Positions 31,352 through 41,386 of a stretch of DNA of 47,055 bases are shown piece by piece. Made by a program: the position numbers and the translations under genes. How positions within the stretch are numbered: the first letter of the stretch is position 1; each line of letters begins with the position of its first letter. Under the pieces are notes generated by a model that did no database searches, was not told where the DNA came from, and saw only the letters and a program-made list of their open reading frames with translations. This DNA comes from Asparagopsis taxiformis (taxonomy: Eukaryota; Rhodophyta; Florideophyceae; Bonnemaisoniales; Bonnemaisoniaceae), in contig JALQPE010000181.1 of assembly GCA_030407315.1 (NCBI GenBank), positions 1 to 47,055 on the forward strand, written 5' to 3'.

Positions 31352-33313
31352 CTAGTTTTCCGACGACGTTTCGGAGTCGTCGGAGGTTTCTAAGGCGTCG
31401 GCAACGTCTTGAGCCGTTACGGAAGATCCGTTACATTCTAAAACGTCTCGCCTCAGAGGGCCCGGTTTGGGATGATTTTCGTCATCGGCGAACGCAACCA
31501 TGCGTGTTGGAGGGTTTGACCGTTGGAGAACGGCCTTAGGGTAATCCCTTTTTCGGTTGAACCGGTCAGACTGGCGCTGTTGGCGGCGCATGACCTGTTC
31601 CGGTTCTTGTTGGTAAGCGTAGTTCGCAAAGGCGAAGTAGGTTCCCACAGAGGGCGGTAAGTAAGGGCAAGTGTATAGCACGTGCCCCGGTTGGCGACAG
31701 CCAGAGCATCTCCAGGTAACAGCCCCCTCGGGGATCATAGACTCAGCGAGCTTAAGATGTTCTCCCGTTAGGGTAGGGGCCTGCATTGGAGCACCCATTG
31801 AATTCCCAGAAGGGATAGGTAAAGTCGGCGGTGGGGTCCGCGGTGTCGCGGATGGCTCCCCGGGTACGGTGGCGAGCATCGCTTTGCGTTTGCGATCGGC
31901 AATTTCCCGGGTAGGGTAAGCCTTTGGCTTTGCAGGTAGCGAAGCTCGTAGAGAGTCCCCGAGTCCTTGTGCAAGGTTACGGACGGCGAGAAAGTCTTCT
32001 CCGCCGGAGCGGCCGATTGTAACCTTGACGGTGTGCTTAACCTCTGGGCGTAGGCCCTTGAGGTAGTAGTTGACCAAGTCTCTTTCCGAGAAGACGTTCG
32101 CACACAGGAGGGCAGCGTCCTGCAGTCTGTCTGCGTACATAGCTTCATCTTCATCCGGGCCTTGCCGAATACGCGTCACCGCATCATAGGCGTCCGCCAA
32201 GACGTTGTCCGTCGCATAGCGAGCCAGAAGGGCGTTAACGGCTTGAGGCCAAGTGATCTGCTGATGCAGATGGTTGAGAAGCTTGCGCTTTCGCGCCTCG
32301 GCGGCGATAAATCGTTGAGGTTCTCCTTCTAGGAAATACTTGAGTAACTTGGTAGCTTCTCCTTCCGAGACTCCGCATGAATCACATGCATCTTGAAATT
32401 CCGCGAGGAACCGGAGGATGTCGATAGGTTCCGTACCATCGAACGGCATTAGTGACGCATTAAAATTACGGATCTTCTCCGTTAGCTTGTATAAGCTTCG
32501 TGGTTTCCCCATTGGGGTGTCGGTCGTTAAGGACTTGTTCTTGAGTCGGTAGTACCGATAGGAGACCACCTGGTCGAATGCAGGTTCGCGAGCCTTCAGG
32601 GGTACTAAGCCTTCTTCAAGAGGTCCTTCCTCATCGTCCCACGAGGGGTTTTCCGGTTCGATTCCGGTGGCACGGGAGTGTTGTCTCGTGCGAGAGATGT
32701 TCCCTGTCTGGGATAGTGACTCAGCGAGGGCTTCCACACGGTCGGACAGGTGTCGGGTCGCTTCTGCGACTTGATCCAATCGGGGATCTTCTTCTTCCTC
32801 CCTACTGGGTGTAGTGTCGGGGGAGTCAGCCGATCGGGTGCGGCGCGAAGGTAACTCCTGTTGTCCTAACGGACTGGAATTAAAGCCGTGAATCGAGAGC
32901 TCCTCCAGACGAGTTTCCAAACGGGACACGCGTTTAGCGAATTCGGCTTTGACCTGCATCCAGGTTTCCGCTAAGAACTCGGCGTCCCGATCTTGGGTGG
33001 CTTCTCGGCTGGCGGCCAGCAATTTTGGCTCGACCAATTCCATTACGGTTTCGACCGTGGCGTCTATGATCTCTGCCCTGCGGTCTTGAACAGTCTTCTC
33101 GACGACGGTGCTGAATTCAGCCTTGAACTCTTCCAACCGTTCGTTGAAGATCCGGTCAGCCCGATCTTGTAGGGTGTTGATCACCACGCCTTCTTCGGCG
33201 ATCAAATCCGAATCGGATAAGTCACTAGCAGGCGCTATGTCCTCACTAGAGGGTCCTGTTGTAGGGTTACGATGCATCGTGGGAGTGATATGAGAAGGGG
33301 GAAGTTCTCTCAA
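31352..33313 (-). CDS. gag: Element A gag, 653 aa
   Basis: An intact frame from ATG 33313. The N-terminal third is charged and probably coiled coil (VETVMELVEPKLLAASREATQD). The retrotransposon-gag domain follows (RYYRLKNK..., FLAEFQDACDSCGVSEGEATKLLKYFLEGE, AMYADRLQDAALLCANVFSERDLVNYYLKGL). Near the C-terminus is one CCHC knuckle, CSGCRQPGHVLYTC. Similarity to element B gag is visible by eye in the capsid part. It would build the virus-like particle in the cytoplasm. As element A is cut by B, gag can still be read but the element cannot move by itself. Confidence 0.93.
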   Translation of the reverse strand: MRELPPSHITPTMHRNPTTGPSSEDIAPASDLSDSDLIAEEGVVINTLQDRADRIFNERLEEFKAEFSTVVEKTVQDRRAEIIDATVETVMELVEPKLLAASREATQDRDAEFLAETWMQVKAEFAKRVSRLETRLEELSIHGFNSSPLGQQELPSRRTRSADSPDTTPSREEEEDPRLDQVAEATRHLSDRVEALAESLSQTGNISRTRQHSRATGIEPENPSWDDEEGPLEEGLVPLKAREPAFDQVVSYRYYRLKNKSLTTDTPMGKPRSLYKLTEKIRNFNASLMPFDGTEPIDILRFLAEFQDACDSCGVSEGEATKLLKYFLEGEPQRFIAAEARKRKLLNHLHQQITWPQAVNALLARYATDNVLADAYDAVTRIRQGPDEDEAMYADRLQDAALLCANVFSERDLVNYYLKGLRPEVKHTVKVTIGRSGGEDFLAVRNLAQGLGDSLRASLPAKPKAYPTREIADRKRKAMLATVPGEPSATPRTPPPTLPIPSGNSMGAPMQAPTLTGEHLKLAESMIPEGAVTWRCSGCRQPGHVLYTCPYLPPSVGTYFAFANYAYQQEPEQVMRRQQRQSDRFNRKRDYPKAVLQRSNPPTRMVAFADDENHPKPGPLRRDVLECNGSSVTAQDVADALETSDDSETSSEN

Positions 33314-33337
33314 AGAGAGTTACCCGAGGGTACAAGG

Positions 33338-33355
33338 TTCTAGGTCGAGAGACCA
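33338..33355 (-). other. Element A primer binding site candidate
   Basis: The same 18 bases as at 28885-28902, one base inside the 5' LTR of element A. Confidence 0.7.
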
Positions 33356-33356
33356 A

Positions 33357-34128
33357 TGTAGCAGGTAGAAAATCCGCTAGAGCGGCAAACCACCCGACAG
33401 GTGTCCCGAGCCTCGGTAGAGGAAGTGGTAGAGCAGATGAACCTTATAGTATACCCAGCGGGAAGTCTCGTATGAGAGAAGAGGTCGCTACCCGGAAGGG
33501 GTTAGGCGAATAGGAATGCTCACGCTAGGTGCGTATGGATGGAGCGAGTGACGTAATCCGTCGAGCTGTTAGCTAACCCTAAGGTTGTCCCTGAGAGGGT
33601 TAAACAATAGGTATGCAAACACTGTTCCAATGGGTCGTAATTCCACTTGAGTTTACGTTACTCTAGAAACCGTGCCTACTGGCTATTCCAGTGGCAGTTT
33701 TATACTAAGTCTACTGTAAGCTAGGGTTAGTGGTTAGGAATAAATATCCAGTTAGTGACCAATCAGAACCCAATTACTGGCGCCCGCCTACCCGCGAGGT
33801 TATTGCCAATAGGCTTACATTGTAATGTATGGCTGATCAGCCTAAGTTAAAATTTGCCCCTTGTGGGGTCTTGGCCGGGGCCGATAGGCCCGAGTGGGGT
33901 ATTTGCAGCCTTGCGCTTGTCCCAATTACAGGAAACACGCCCAGTTGGCTGGTGCCTTGTGATTGGCACATCCCTTAAGTGGGTACCCAATAGGGAAGCG
34001 ACACGCTCAGATTGGGAGGACCGCCAGGCGGTACGACATAATAGACCACGATCTGACGGTTCCTACTCTGCACCCACAGCCAAGCTGCCTCATCCATATC
34101 CTCTTCTGGATATGTTTGTTGGGAAACA
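33357..34128 (-). repeat. Element A 5' LTR (outer end approximate)
   Basis: The inner edge TGTAGCAGG at 33357 is set by the primer site. The outer edge is a guess at the CA of GGGAAACA (34128), giving about 772 bp, close to B's LTR length. The partner LTR is outside the window, so neither length nor target duplication can be checked. Confidence 0.55.
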
Positions 34129-34693
34129 TTGCTAGTCTCGAATTTCATTCGGTTGAGACAAAACATAGAGTATTCTGCAGAGCATAGACTATAATGAACT
34201 GATTCGAGCTTTCAAATGCCGACCTAGACTTTTCCACGCGTTCAGTCGTTCATGTGTGTTTCTGTGCTGGAGAGAAAGTCTCTGTTGTGCATTGTGAGTT
34301 TCCGCTGATGTGTGGGTGGATGAGAGCTCATAAATGAGTATATGATCACGATAGAAATGAGACTGGAAGGAGAATAGAGGAAGTAACAAAAGATAGAACT
34401 GTGCTGTACTGAAATGTATATAACGGGACTGGAAGGAACTCCTTAGGGAGCTCCTTCCAGTCCCGTCCTATCCAGCTCAGCTAGCCAGTTAACTGACTGA
34501 TCTATGCTGGGCTGGGATGGGTAGGACGGGATGGGACGGACTAGACTGGATTGGGAGGAGCTGAACTGAAATGGATAGGGCGGAATGGGACTGGACCGAC
34601 TGGACTGGACTTCTAGGAACTGGGCTGGCTAGTAATGCATTTGACGGTACGGGACGAGACTGAGATTAACTGCGATACGCTGGGCTCGGCGAG
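34129..34693. other. Non-coding stretch with hairpin and GGACTGGA-like repeats
   Basis: No gene is seen. A 42-nt hairpin at 34424-34465 has perfect 14-bp arms (CGGGACTGGAAGGA). From 34500 to 34640 the sequence is a degenerate run of GGGACTGGA/GGGATGGGA-like words. Confidence 0.6.
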
Positions 34694-35164
34694 TCACTGG
34701 CGTCTGGGTCTTTTCTGCGGACGATGCGGAGTGACTGGAGAGGACAGGTTCTCTGGTGCGCAGCGCCTCTTAGATGCGTTACTACTGGACGGTACAAGAG
34801 GAGCCTGGTTCTGCCCCACCCATACCTTTCTTTTCTTGCATGGACGTTTTTTGTTTGGTTCGCTTCGAAGCTTTCGCTTCTTGTTTCGCTTGCTCTGGGA
34901 CCGCGACGCTTTCAGGTCTTCTACTTCGCGTTTCGCCCCCTCCCCTTCCCCCTGGATCTTTCGTTTCTTGTTCTGGCTTTCTTCGTTTTGCTCGCTTCGC
35001 AGCTTTATTTTTTTGCACCCTCCCTTCCCGGATTGGGTAGCTTCCTGTTTCACCGTTTTCTCGCTTCGCTCCCGTTCCTGGTGCTCGCGGATCATTTCAT
35101 CAAGGGGAAGGTCGATGTCGATCGGATATTCAATGCGCACTTTGGGGAAAGTGAGGAGGGTCAT
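34694..35164 (-). CDS. Small lysine-rich nuclear-type protein, 156 aa
   Basis: The frame begins MTLLTFPKVRIEYPIDIDLP and has an acidic/hydrophobic N-terminus (LDEMIREHQERERSEK). Then come repeated basic blocks: KKIKLRSEQNEESQNKKRKI and KKRKLRSEPNKKRPCKKRK, a duplicated LRSE-N-KK module. Several of these are monopartite nuclear localisation signals. No domain family is recognised. The copia element D is inserted about 240 bp upstream of the ATG. A longer frame on the opposite strand exists but encodes only an F/L/R-rich artefact. Expression is unknown. Confidence 0.5.
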   Translation of the reverse strand: MTLLTFPKVRIEYPIDIDLPLDEMIREHQERERSEKTVKQEATQSGKGGCKKIKLRSEQNEESQNKKRKIQGEGEGAKREVEDLKASRSQSKRNKKRKLRSEPNKKRPCKKRKVWVGQNQAPLVPSSSNASKRRCAPENLSSPVTPHRPQKRPRRQ

Positions 35165-35405
35165 GCTGTCAGGATGTTTCGCGTGAGGTGGTTGTTTCGC
35201 TGGCTGGGGACAATTGGGACGGACTGTCGAGAGTTGGGGTATGCTGGAGTATGTTCGGTGTGGGATGATGGGGAAGAAGGTGGATGAACGGGCGGATGGG
35301 GTCTATTTATGTTGTTTGCCAGGTTGTGGTGGTGCTAGATGGATACGGGAGGGAAATAATTTGACAGGGATAGTGCAAAAAGGGTGTAGAGGGCGCGAGG
35401 TGGAA

Positions 35406-35410
35406 TTGAA
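35406..35410. repeat. Target site duplication of copia element D, left copy (TTGAA)
   Basis: TTGAA immediately before the LTR; repeated at 41282-41286 immediately after the other LTR. Confidence 0.95.
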
Positions 35411-36031
35411 TGTGCAATAGCTGATCGATCTAGATGTATTGCATGCGCAATAGCTGGTCGATCCAGATGTGCTGCAATCTGGATATTGGCTTACTGCTAT
35501 CCAGACGAACAGATTGATGCAGCAGCAGCAAGTGATGGAGGCCAATGATTGGCCGAGCACATACAGTGGAAATAGAGCCATCACAGCGAAAGTGTATCGA
35601 ATGATCGATATATGCTATTATATAGCAGCACTGCATTACGTAAGACTGTATTATTAATTATGATACAGAGGCATCCTCATTGGACGAAGACATGGATCTT
35701 CAGCTTGAGGATAGAGCAAAGTGATGTATTCCATGATGGAAGCATCACAGCTACAGGTTCACTCTGATAGAGCTTCCACTAGTACGATGACTAGGTTAGG
35801 GTTAGAGTGGAACCTGTTGTTTGTTGGCACTTTAGAAGTACCTACAGCGTGCGGCATCTGCCTATAAATAGTGCGACAAGATGTCGTGCAAGGGGAGGAG
35901 AGGGCAAGCAAGAAGCAACGAGCAAACCCAAGCATCTCCAGAAACCCGGCCTTTGTGGCTTCCTGTTATCGCCTCTAGTATTTCTCTCTATTCCTTGGGT
36001 GTCCATGTCGACAAAGCCATTTTATTCCACA
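35411..36031 (+). repeat. Element D 5' LTR
   Basis: TGTGCAATAG...TTATTCCACA. The first 70 bp are a diverged tandem duplication of about 33 bp (GCAATAGCTGATCGATC / GCAATAGCTGGTCGATC). A TATAAATA box at 35863-35870 marks the likely start of R. Confidence 0.95.
35863..35870 (+). promoter_or_regulatory. TATA box in element D LTR
   Basis: TATAAATA about 170 bp before the LTR end, as in copia promoters; the same box is at 41113 in the other LTR. Confidence 0.7.
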
Positions 36032-36044
36032 GTTATGGGCCCAG
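36032..36044 (+). other. Element D primer binding site complementary to initiator tRNA anticodon arm
   Basis: GTTATGGGCCCAG directly follows the LTR. Its complement CTGGGCCCATAAC is the highly conserved anticodon arm of eukaryotic initiator tRNA-Met. This is the priming mode known for Drosophila copia and Ty5 (a cleaved half-tRNA), not the 3'-end priming of most LTR elements. Confidence 0.85.
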
Positions 36045-36164
36045 GAGGCATGGCCCCGAAGAAAGCGCTTGAGGAAATGAACGCAAAGCCCATCACTACA
36101 GGATCCACCCCCGCTTCGTCCCGGTCAAGATCGCCAGAAATGGCGAAGAGATGTCAACTCTTGG

Positions 36165-37268
36165 ATGGCCTATATCACCAGGCGAGCATCTGTTGGTGAG
36201 AAAAAGTCACTTGCAACCCAGGCAACGCTGTGTTACGAGCTGTACAATGCCTTGGACGCAAGTTATCAGAGTGTAATCGATCATGCTAAAATCAACAAGT
36301 CAATTTCATTTGATGTTGAGCCGCACCAACAGGAAGAAGCAGTGCTGAAGATTGTATCGCTAATTGGCGCTGATACATCACTGGAAATTATCGATCGAGC
36401 CCTGAATGCTTACAAGAATGTATATATGTGTATAAGATCCAACTCAGAACAGCCTTCCGAATTTGCAACTCGTTTTCGGGGGCTTGTTTCACAGTATATG
36501 TCACTTATTGGTATCAGTGTCACTGAGACAGAGTCACAGCTCATGGCAATGATAATGTTGCAGAATTCTCGTCTGCCACATGACACTCAAAACGCAGTGA
36601 AGTTATTACTTGTCACTCAAGTGCAGCAGAAAAGAGCTTCAAAGATAACTAAGGCAGTGAAGCTATCTGTGCATGATACAGAGAATCTCAAGAATTACGT
36701 ACGAGACGCAAGTGAAATATACGGCAAAGCAGACAGCATAGAAGTTCCAGGCAATAATGGACAGAGTGAACAACGTAGGACGTTGTCTGAAGCAGATCTG
36801 TCTAGATTAATTGACATTGCGACAAACATGACGCATTTGTTGCAATGTGTCACTCGTGAAGGGGACTCTGGCCATGATATATACGTTGATGATGTATTTA
36901 ACGCACTGCAGTCCTTGGATTCCGATCCATCGCATCAAAAACATCACAACAGCACTTCGAAGAGGCCCAGTGGAGATGATTTTCATGCCGCCGTTCAAAA
37001 GGCGACAATGATGGCTATTCAAAATCAAAGAGAATCCTCTATTGGAGCACTAACTATGCAACCGCGACGTCAGTCGACAAAACTGACAGAAAGAAAGATG
37101 AACAGTCGATGTCATCGCTGTAAGCGTAAAGGACATTGGAAGGGAGACGCAGAATGCCCCATGACAAAGCGTCGTAAAATAAGCAGTGTCTCTCCTAAAG
37201 ACGGAGAGGCTGGTGAGGCCATTGAAAAGCCTGCGGAAAATGAAGACAGACTACATTTTCAGAAGTAG
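36165..37268 (+). CDS. gag: Element D gag
   Basis: 367 codons from ATG 36165. The capsid-like helical part (SQSVIDHAKINKSISFDVEP..., ATRFRGLVSQYMSLIGISVTETESQLMAMIML) resembles copia gag (UBN2-type). Near the C-terminus is a zinc knuckle CHRCKRKGHWKGDAEC, whose last spacing is six residues instead of four. An alternative start at 36035, overlapping the primer site, opens another frame (MGPGGMAPKKALEEM) that could be the true N-terminus if one base is shifted near 36145. Gag ends at TAG 37266-37268, inside the probable frameshift signal. Confidence 0.85.
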   Translation: MAYITRRASVGEKKSLATQATLCYELYNALDASYQSVIDHAKINKSISFDVEPHQQEEAVLKIVSLIGADTSLEIIDRALNAYKNVYMCIRSNSEQPSEFATRFRGLVSQYMSLIGISVTETESQLMAMIMLQNSRLPHDTQNAVKLLLVTQVQQKRASKITKAVKLSVHDTENLKNYVRDASEIYGKADSIEVPGNNGQSEQRRTLSEADLSRLIDIATNMTHLLQCVTREGDSGHDIYVDDVFNALQSLDSDPSHQKHHNSTSKRPSGDDFHAAVQKATMMAIQNQRESSIGALTMQPRRQSTKLTERKMNSRCHRCKRKGHWKGDAECPMTKRRKISSVSPKDGEAGEAIEKPAENEDRLHFQK

Positions 37269-37294
37269 GGTCAGATGAGCTCCGATCTGACCCT
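37256..37294 (+). promoter_or_regulatory. Probable -1 ribosomal frameshift signal between gag and pol
   Basis: Pol lies in the -1 frame relative to gag and is open from 37244. Within the overlap is a T-TTT run (37256-37259) on which the TTT codon can slip back by one. After 7 nt a stem of ten perfect base pairs follows (AGGGTCAGAT at 37267-37276 with ATCTGACCCT at 37285-37294, 8-nt loop). Slip site, spacer and stem fit programmed -1 frameshifting, though the slip site is not a canonical heptamer. Confidence 0.6.
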
Positions 37295-40200
37295 AACCCA
37301 CTGTTAGACAGCGGAGCACCGCACAGCATCGGTGGCACAGAAAGTGCTGCAGCACTTTGCAATGCTATTGGAATTCGGTTGATATTTAAACCTCCTAAAG
37401 AGCAATTCATGCATGGTTGGGGGCCGAATATGCTCGATGCAAAACCAGTATATTGTTTATGGAGTCTGCCTGTCAGAGACATAGGCGGCATTACAGGGTA
37501 CCTGCATTTCCACTTAGTTGCCGGTACCGAGCCGTTGTTGATCGGGGATGATGTGCTGAAATGTTCGATGACTGATAACATGTCTGATCGTCTGCATTTA
37601 TTCCAACCAGATGGCACGCGTCTGACCTACCATACATACTGCAGCCAGGGTGGGAATCGCCGACGCCTGTCAGTTGTACCGCCACCACAGGATTTTGAGC
37701 TTGAGTTGTCATCTGACATGCGTTCTTACATGTCTAGCCATATCAGATATCTCAATAAGCATGGTCCGATGAAGTTTGCACAGCGGTTACACAACTACTC
37801 ACATGCGACAAGTGATGACATGAAGCGAATATGCAAGATGGCAAATATATTAGACAGACGTTTACAGAAATGCATTGACAATGTGCACTCCGCATGTCAT
37901 GTATGTTGCCGTACCGGCCGACCGAAAACGTCAAGAAAGGTGTCATTGAGTCATATAGCCTCGACGTTTAACCAATCAGTGCAGGTCGATTTCTTTTTCC
38001 CAACGATTCGTGGTATACGTCGTACGTTGCTGCACATGCGCGATCGCGGTACAGGATACTCCGAGATGGAGGCTTTACCGTCACGGGATCTCGATGACGC
38101 TGCAGTATCACTTGATTGCACCTGGCTATCCCGTCATGGTGCACCTGGCACCATTAGCGGTGATCAAGAGTTCAACAAAGGGCCGTTCAAACGCCTTCTA
38201 AAGGCTCATGACATATTATTTGAAGCGCGCCCCGCCCGTAGACACAACAAGGTTGGCTCTGTTGAAAGAAAAAACGCTGTGCTACGTGTCATACTAGATC
38301 GTATTGCGCAAGACTGTGACGAACTCACAGTGTCATCTGTGATTGCCAGAGCGAGCTTTCTAAGCAATTTGTTCAGTGGTTCCAAGCTGGCCAGCTCATT
38401 TGAACAAGCAAGAGGATATACTCCTGGAATTTGTGGCTTGCGTGGTGCGTTGGTGTCACCTGAATTAATACGCGCTCACGAGGAGAGAGTCGCACAACGT
38501 GCACTACACCGTCTACTGTCGTCAAAATCACCCAAAGTCCTGTCACCCCATATATTACCGAAGGGTACAAAGATATACGCGCTCCTGCAGAAAGGTGACT
38601 GGGAACCTCTGACAGTTTTTGAAGCACAGCCACATATTGTGCTAGCCCGACGTAATGACCGTGGACCAAACATAGCCGTTGCGTATGAGGACGTTCGCAT
38701 CGCACCATCACAGGATATAAACAAGTCATTGGTGCATATTGACGTCACGAACACGGACAGATCGGAGGATGAGGGGGGTGAGATGGACTCCGTTGCAAGC
38801 TTCGACAAGTCAAATGCATTGTCTGCAGATCATCCTACTCCTGTCCAGAAAAATATACCTTCCATGCTTACACATCGTCGAAGTATAGGCGATGCATCGC
38901 GAGATGTCGGTCAATACATCGCCACAACCCCTCCTCGTCCGGGCACGCTTCTGGAGACCAATGAGCAGCAAGTTCTTGAAAAGATCAAATCTGTCATTGG
39001 CAATGCACAGGTTACTGTCAGCAAACTCAGCTTTGCACCTGAGTGGGCAGTACAGAATGCTTTTAATGCAGAGCTGGAAAACTGGAAGGGAGTCTATAGT
39101 GAAATGCCTGAGTCTGAAGTGGCATTGAATGCCAACGTCATCAGATCACACACGGTGTACAAGATTAAGTCTGATGAGCAAGCAAAACTGAAGCTAAAGG
39201 CGCGTATTGTTGCGCATGGAAATGAGGACAAGGACCGTGATGCAGTCCGAAAAGACTCTGCCGCTGCGCAGTTTGTTATAATTAGGCTGCTGCTTTCCAC
39301 AGCCGCACTGCGAGGCTTCCGGCTAGGAAAAATTGACGTCAAGAAAGCTTACTTACAAAGTGGTCCTATTAAGCGCGAGATATACGTCAGGCCGCCTCGA
39401 GAATGGAATTCCGCGTCGGATGCATACCCAAAAAGGGGTATATTATGGAAGCTTCTGAAGCTTCCATACGGAATTGTAGAGGCTGGCCGCCAGTGGCAAC
39501 TGGTGGCAGAATCATGGCTACTTGAGCAGATGATGTTTGAAAGAGTCCCTGGCCTGTCACAGATATTTACTAAGCGTGACAAGAACGGCCATATTACAGT
39601 CATGCTGACTAAAGTCATTGATGACTTCCTAGTAGCTGGCAGTGTGTCAGACATCTCAAGTTTCGTCCAGAGTGCAAAGCAACAGTTTGAGATTGGTTGC
39701 GTTGTCATCGATGACAACATCAAGTATAATGGCACAGAAATCGAGCAAGCATCTACCGGTAGCATTAAGCTATCTATGCATGAGTACTGTGGCCGCATTA
39801 CACCAATCCCGCTTACCCCATCCAGAAGGAAAAACCGCAATTCCCCCGCCACGCCTGAAGAGCACACACAGTACCTACGTCTTGCAGGATTGCTCAATTT
39901 TTTGGGCAAAGGTGCGCTTCCATGTGCGTCATTTGTAACAAGTCATATGTTACAGAAGTCAGGAAGACTGAACGTGGCTGCCATAGTCGAAGCAAATTCG
40001 ATGCAAAAGGAGATCTCCAAGCTGTCACCCGTCATCTCATTTGTCGCCCCAGCGTCCAATGACAAAGTGCACCCATTCCTTTGTTCCTTCTCTGATGCAT
40101 CTTTTAATATCTCCTCAAAGCAATCATATGGTCAGACTGGTATTTTCTGTGGTCTTGCCATCCCGCAACGAAATAGTGTTTTACTGCATCCTATTGAATG

Positions 40201-40615
40201 GTCGTCATCAAAGCAACACAGAGTTACATACTCATCTTTTGGCGCTGAAATAATTGCTTGCGCAGCAGCTGATGACCGTGCCTACTACCTACGACAAGGT
40301 GTTCGCGCTTTGCTGGATGACAGTTCGATCAAGTCACACATTAACATTGACTCTCGTGGTTTATTCGACACATTGACAACATTGCATGACGGTCGCGACT
40401 ATCGTTTACGACAAACGGTGCAGAGAATAAGAGACAGCTTCGATGGTAATGACATTGATGTACTGCGATGGATCCGAGGATCTGACAATGTCGCTGATGC
40501 CTTGACCAAAAGAAACATTGTTTTATACCGCTTACTCAACGACATATGTGTTGATGGCACGTTGCATATAGCTCTCGACCAGGGATACGAACTGGACAGT
40601 CATGAATGGAAGTAG
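37260..40615 (+). CDS. pol: Element D pol: protease, integrase, RT, RNase H
   Basis: One open frame to TAG 40613. The protease site is LLDSGAPHS at 37307. The integrase zinc finger includes HNYSH...CHVC (~37790-37910), and its catalytic triad lies in QVDFF (37984), SGDQEF (38158) and GSVERKN (38260). RT has KIDVKKAYLQSGPI (39330), LLKLPYGIVEAGRQW and the catalytic box KVIDDFL (39614; Val-Ile-Asp-Asp, a copia-type variant of YVDD). RNase H has FSDASF (40090) and ends with SDNVADALTKRN (40490). The integrase-before-RT order defines Ty1/copia. All catalytic acidic residues are present, so the protein may be active. Translation probably needs the frameshift at 37256. Confidence 0.95.
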
Positions 40616-40650
40616 CCAGTTGGCATTCAAATTGTATTGTTCATGCCAAT

Positions 40651-40658
40651 GGGGGGTG
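40651..40658 (+). other. Element D polypurine tract
   Basis: GGGGGGTG directly before the 3' LTR; mostly purine, the expected plus-strand primer. Confidence 0.75.
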
Positions 40659-41281
40659 TGTGCAATAGCTGATCGATCTAGATGTATTGCATGCGCAATA
40701 GCTGGTCGATCCAGATGTGCTGCAATCTGGATATTGGCTTACTGCTATCCAGACGAACAGATTGATGCAGCAGCAGCAAGTGATGGAGGCCAATGATTGG
40801 CCGAGCACATACAGTGGAAATAGAGCCATCACAGCGAAAGTGTATCGAATGATCGATATATGCTATTATATAGCAGCACTGCATTACGTAAGACTGTATT
40901 ATTAATTATGATACAGAGGCATCCTCATTGGACGAAGACATGGATCTTCAGCTTGAGGATAGAGCAAAGTGATGTATTCCATGATGGAAGCATCACAGCT
41001 ACAGGTTCACTCTGATAGATAGCTTCCACTAGTACGATGACTAGGTTAGGGTTAGAGTGGAACCTGTTGTTTGTTGGCACTTTAGAAGTACCTACAGCGT
41101 GCGGCATCTGCCTATAAATAGTGCGACAAGATGTCGTGCAAGGGGAGGAGAGGGCAAGCAAGAAGCAACGAGCAAACCCAAGCATCTCCAGAAACCCGGC
41201 CTTTGTGGCTTCCTGTTATCGCCTCTAGTATTTCTCTCTATTCCTTGGGTGTCCATGTCGACAAAGCCATTTTATTCCACA
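40659..41281 (+). repeat. Element D 3' LTR
   Basis: 623 bp, the same as 35411-36031 apart from two added bases near 41020. It ends CCACA and is followed by TTGAA. Confidence 0.95.
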
Positions 41282-41366
41282 TTGAAACTAGATTGTAAAT
41301 ACCATGCAATGCACTAAATATGGTGCAAAATTTGGTGCATCACGGGTGGATGCAAAGAAATGTCCC

Positions 41367-41386
41367 ATGTATCTATCTATCTATCT
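41367..41386. repeat. ATCT microsatellite
   Basis: TGTATCTATCTATCTATCTG: four tetranucleotide units. Confidence 0.85.

Larger units (their letters stand above)
35411..41281 (+). mobile_element. Element D: complete Ty1/copia LTR retrotransposon, 5871 bp
   Basis: LTRs of 621 and 623 bp are identical except for two extra bases in the right copy (GATAGATAGC versus GATAGAGC). A 5-bp TTGAA duplication flanks the element. Primer site, gag, pol (protease, integrase, RT, RNase H in copia order) and polypurine tract are all present, and pol has no stop. It is the most intact mobile element in the window and a recent insertion. Confidence 0.96.

Noticed and set aside
34635..35186. Plus-strand 183-codon frame opposite the lysine-rich gene
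   Set aside because: F/L/R/S-rich composition typical of the antisense of Lys/Glu-rich coding sequence.
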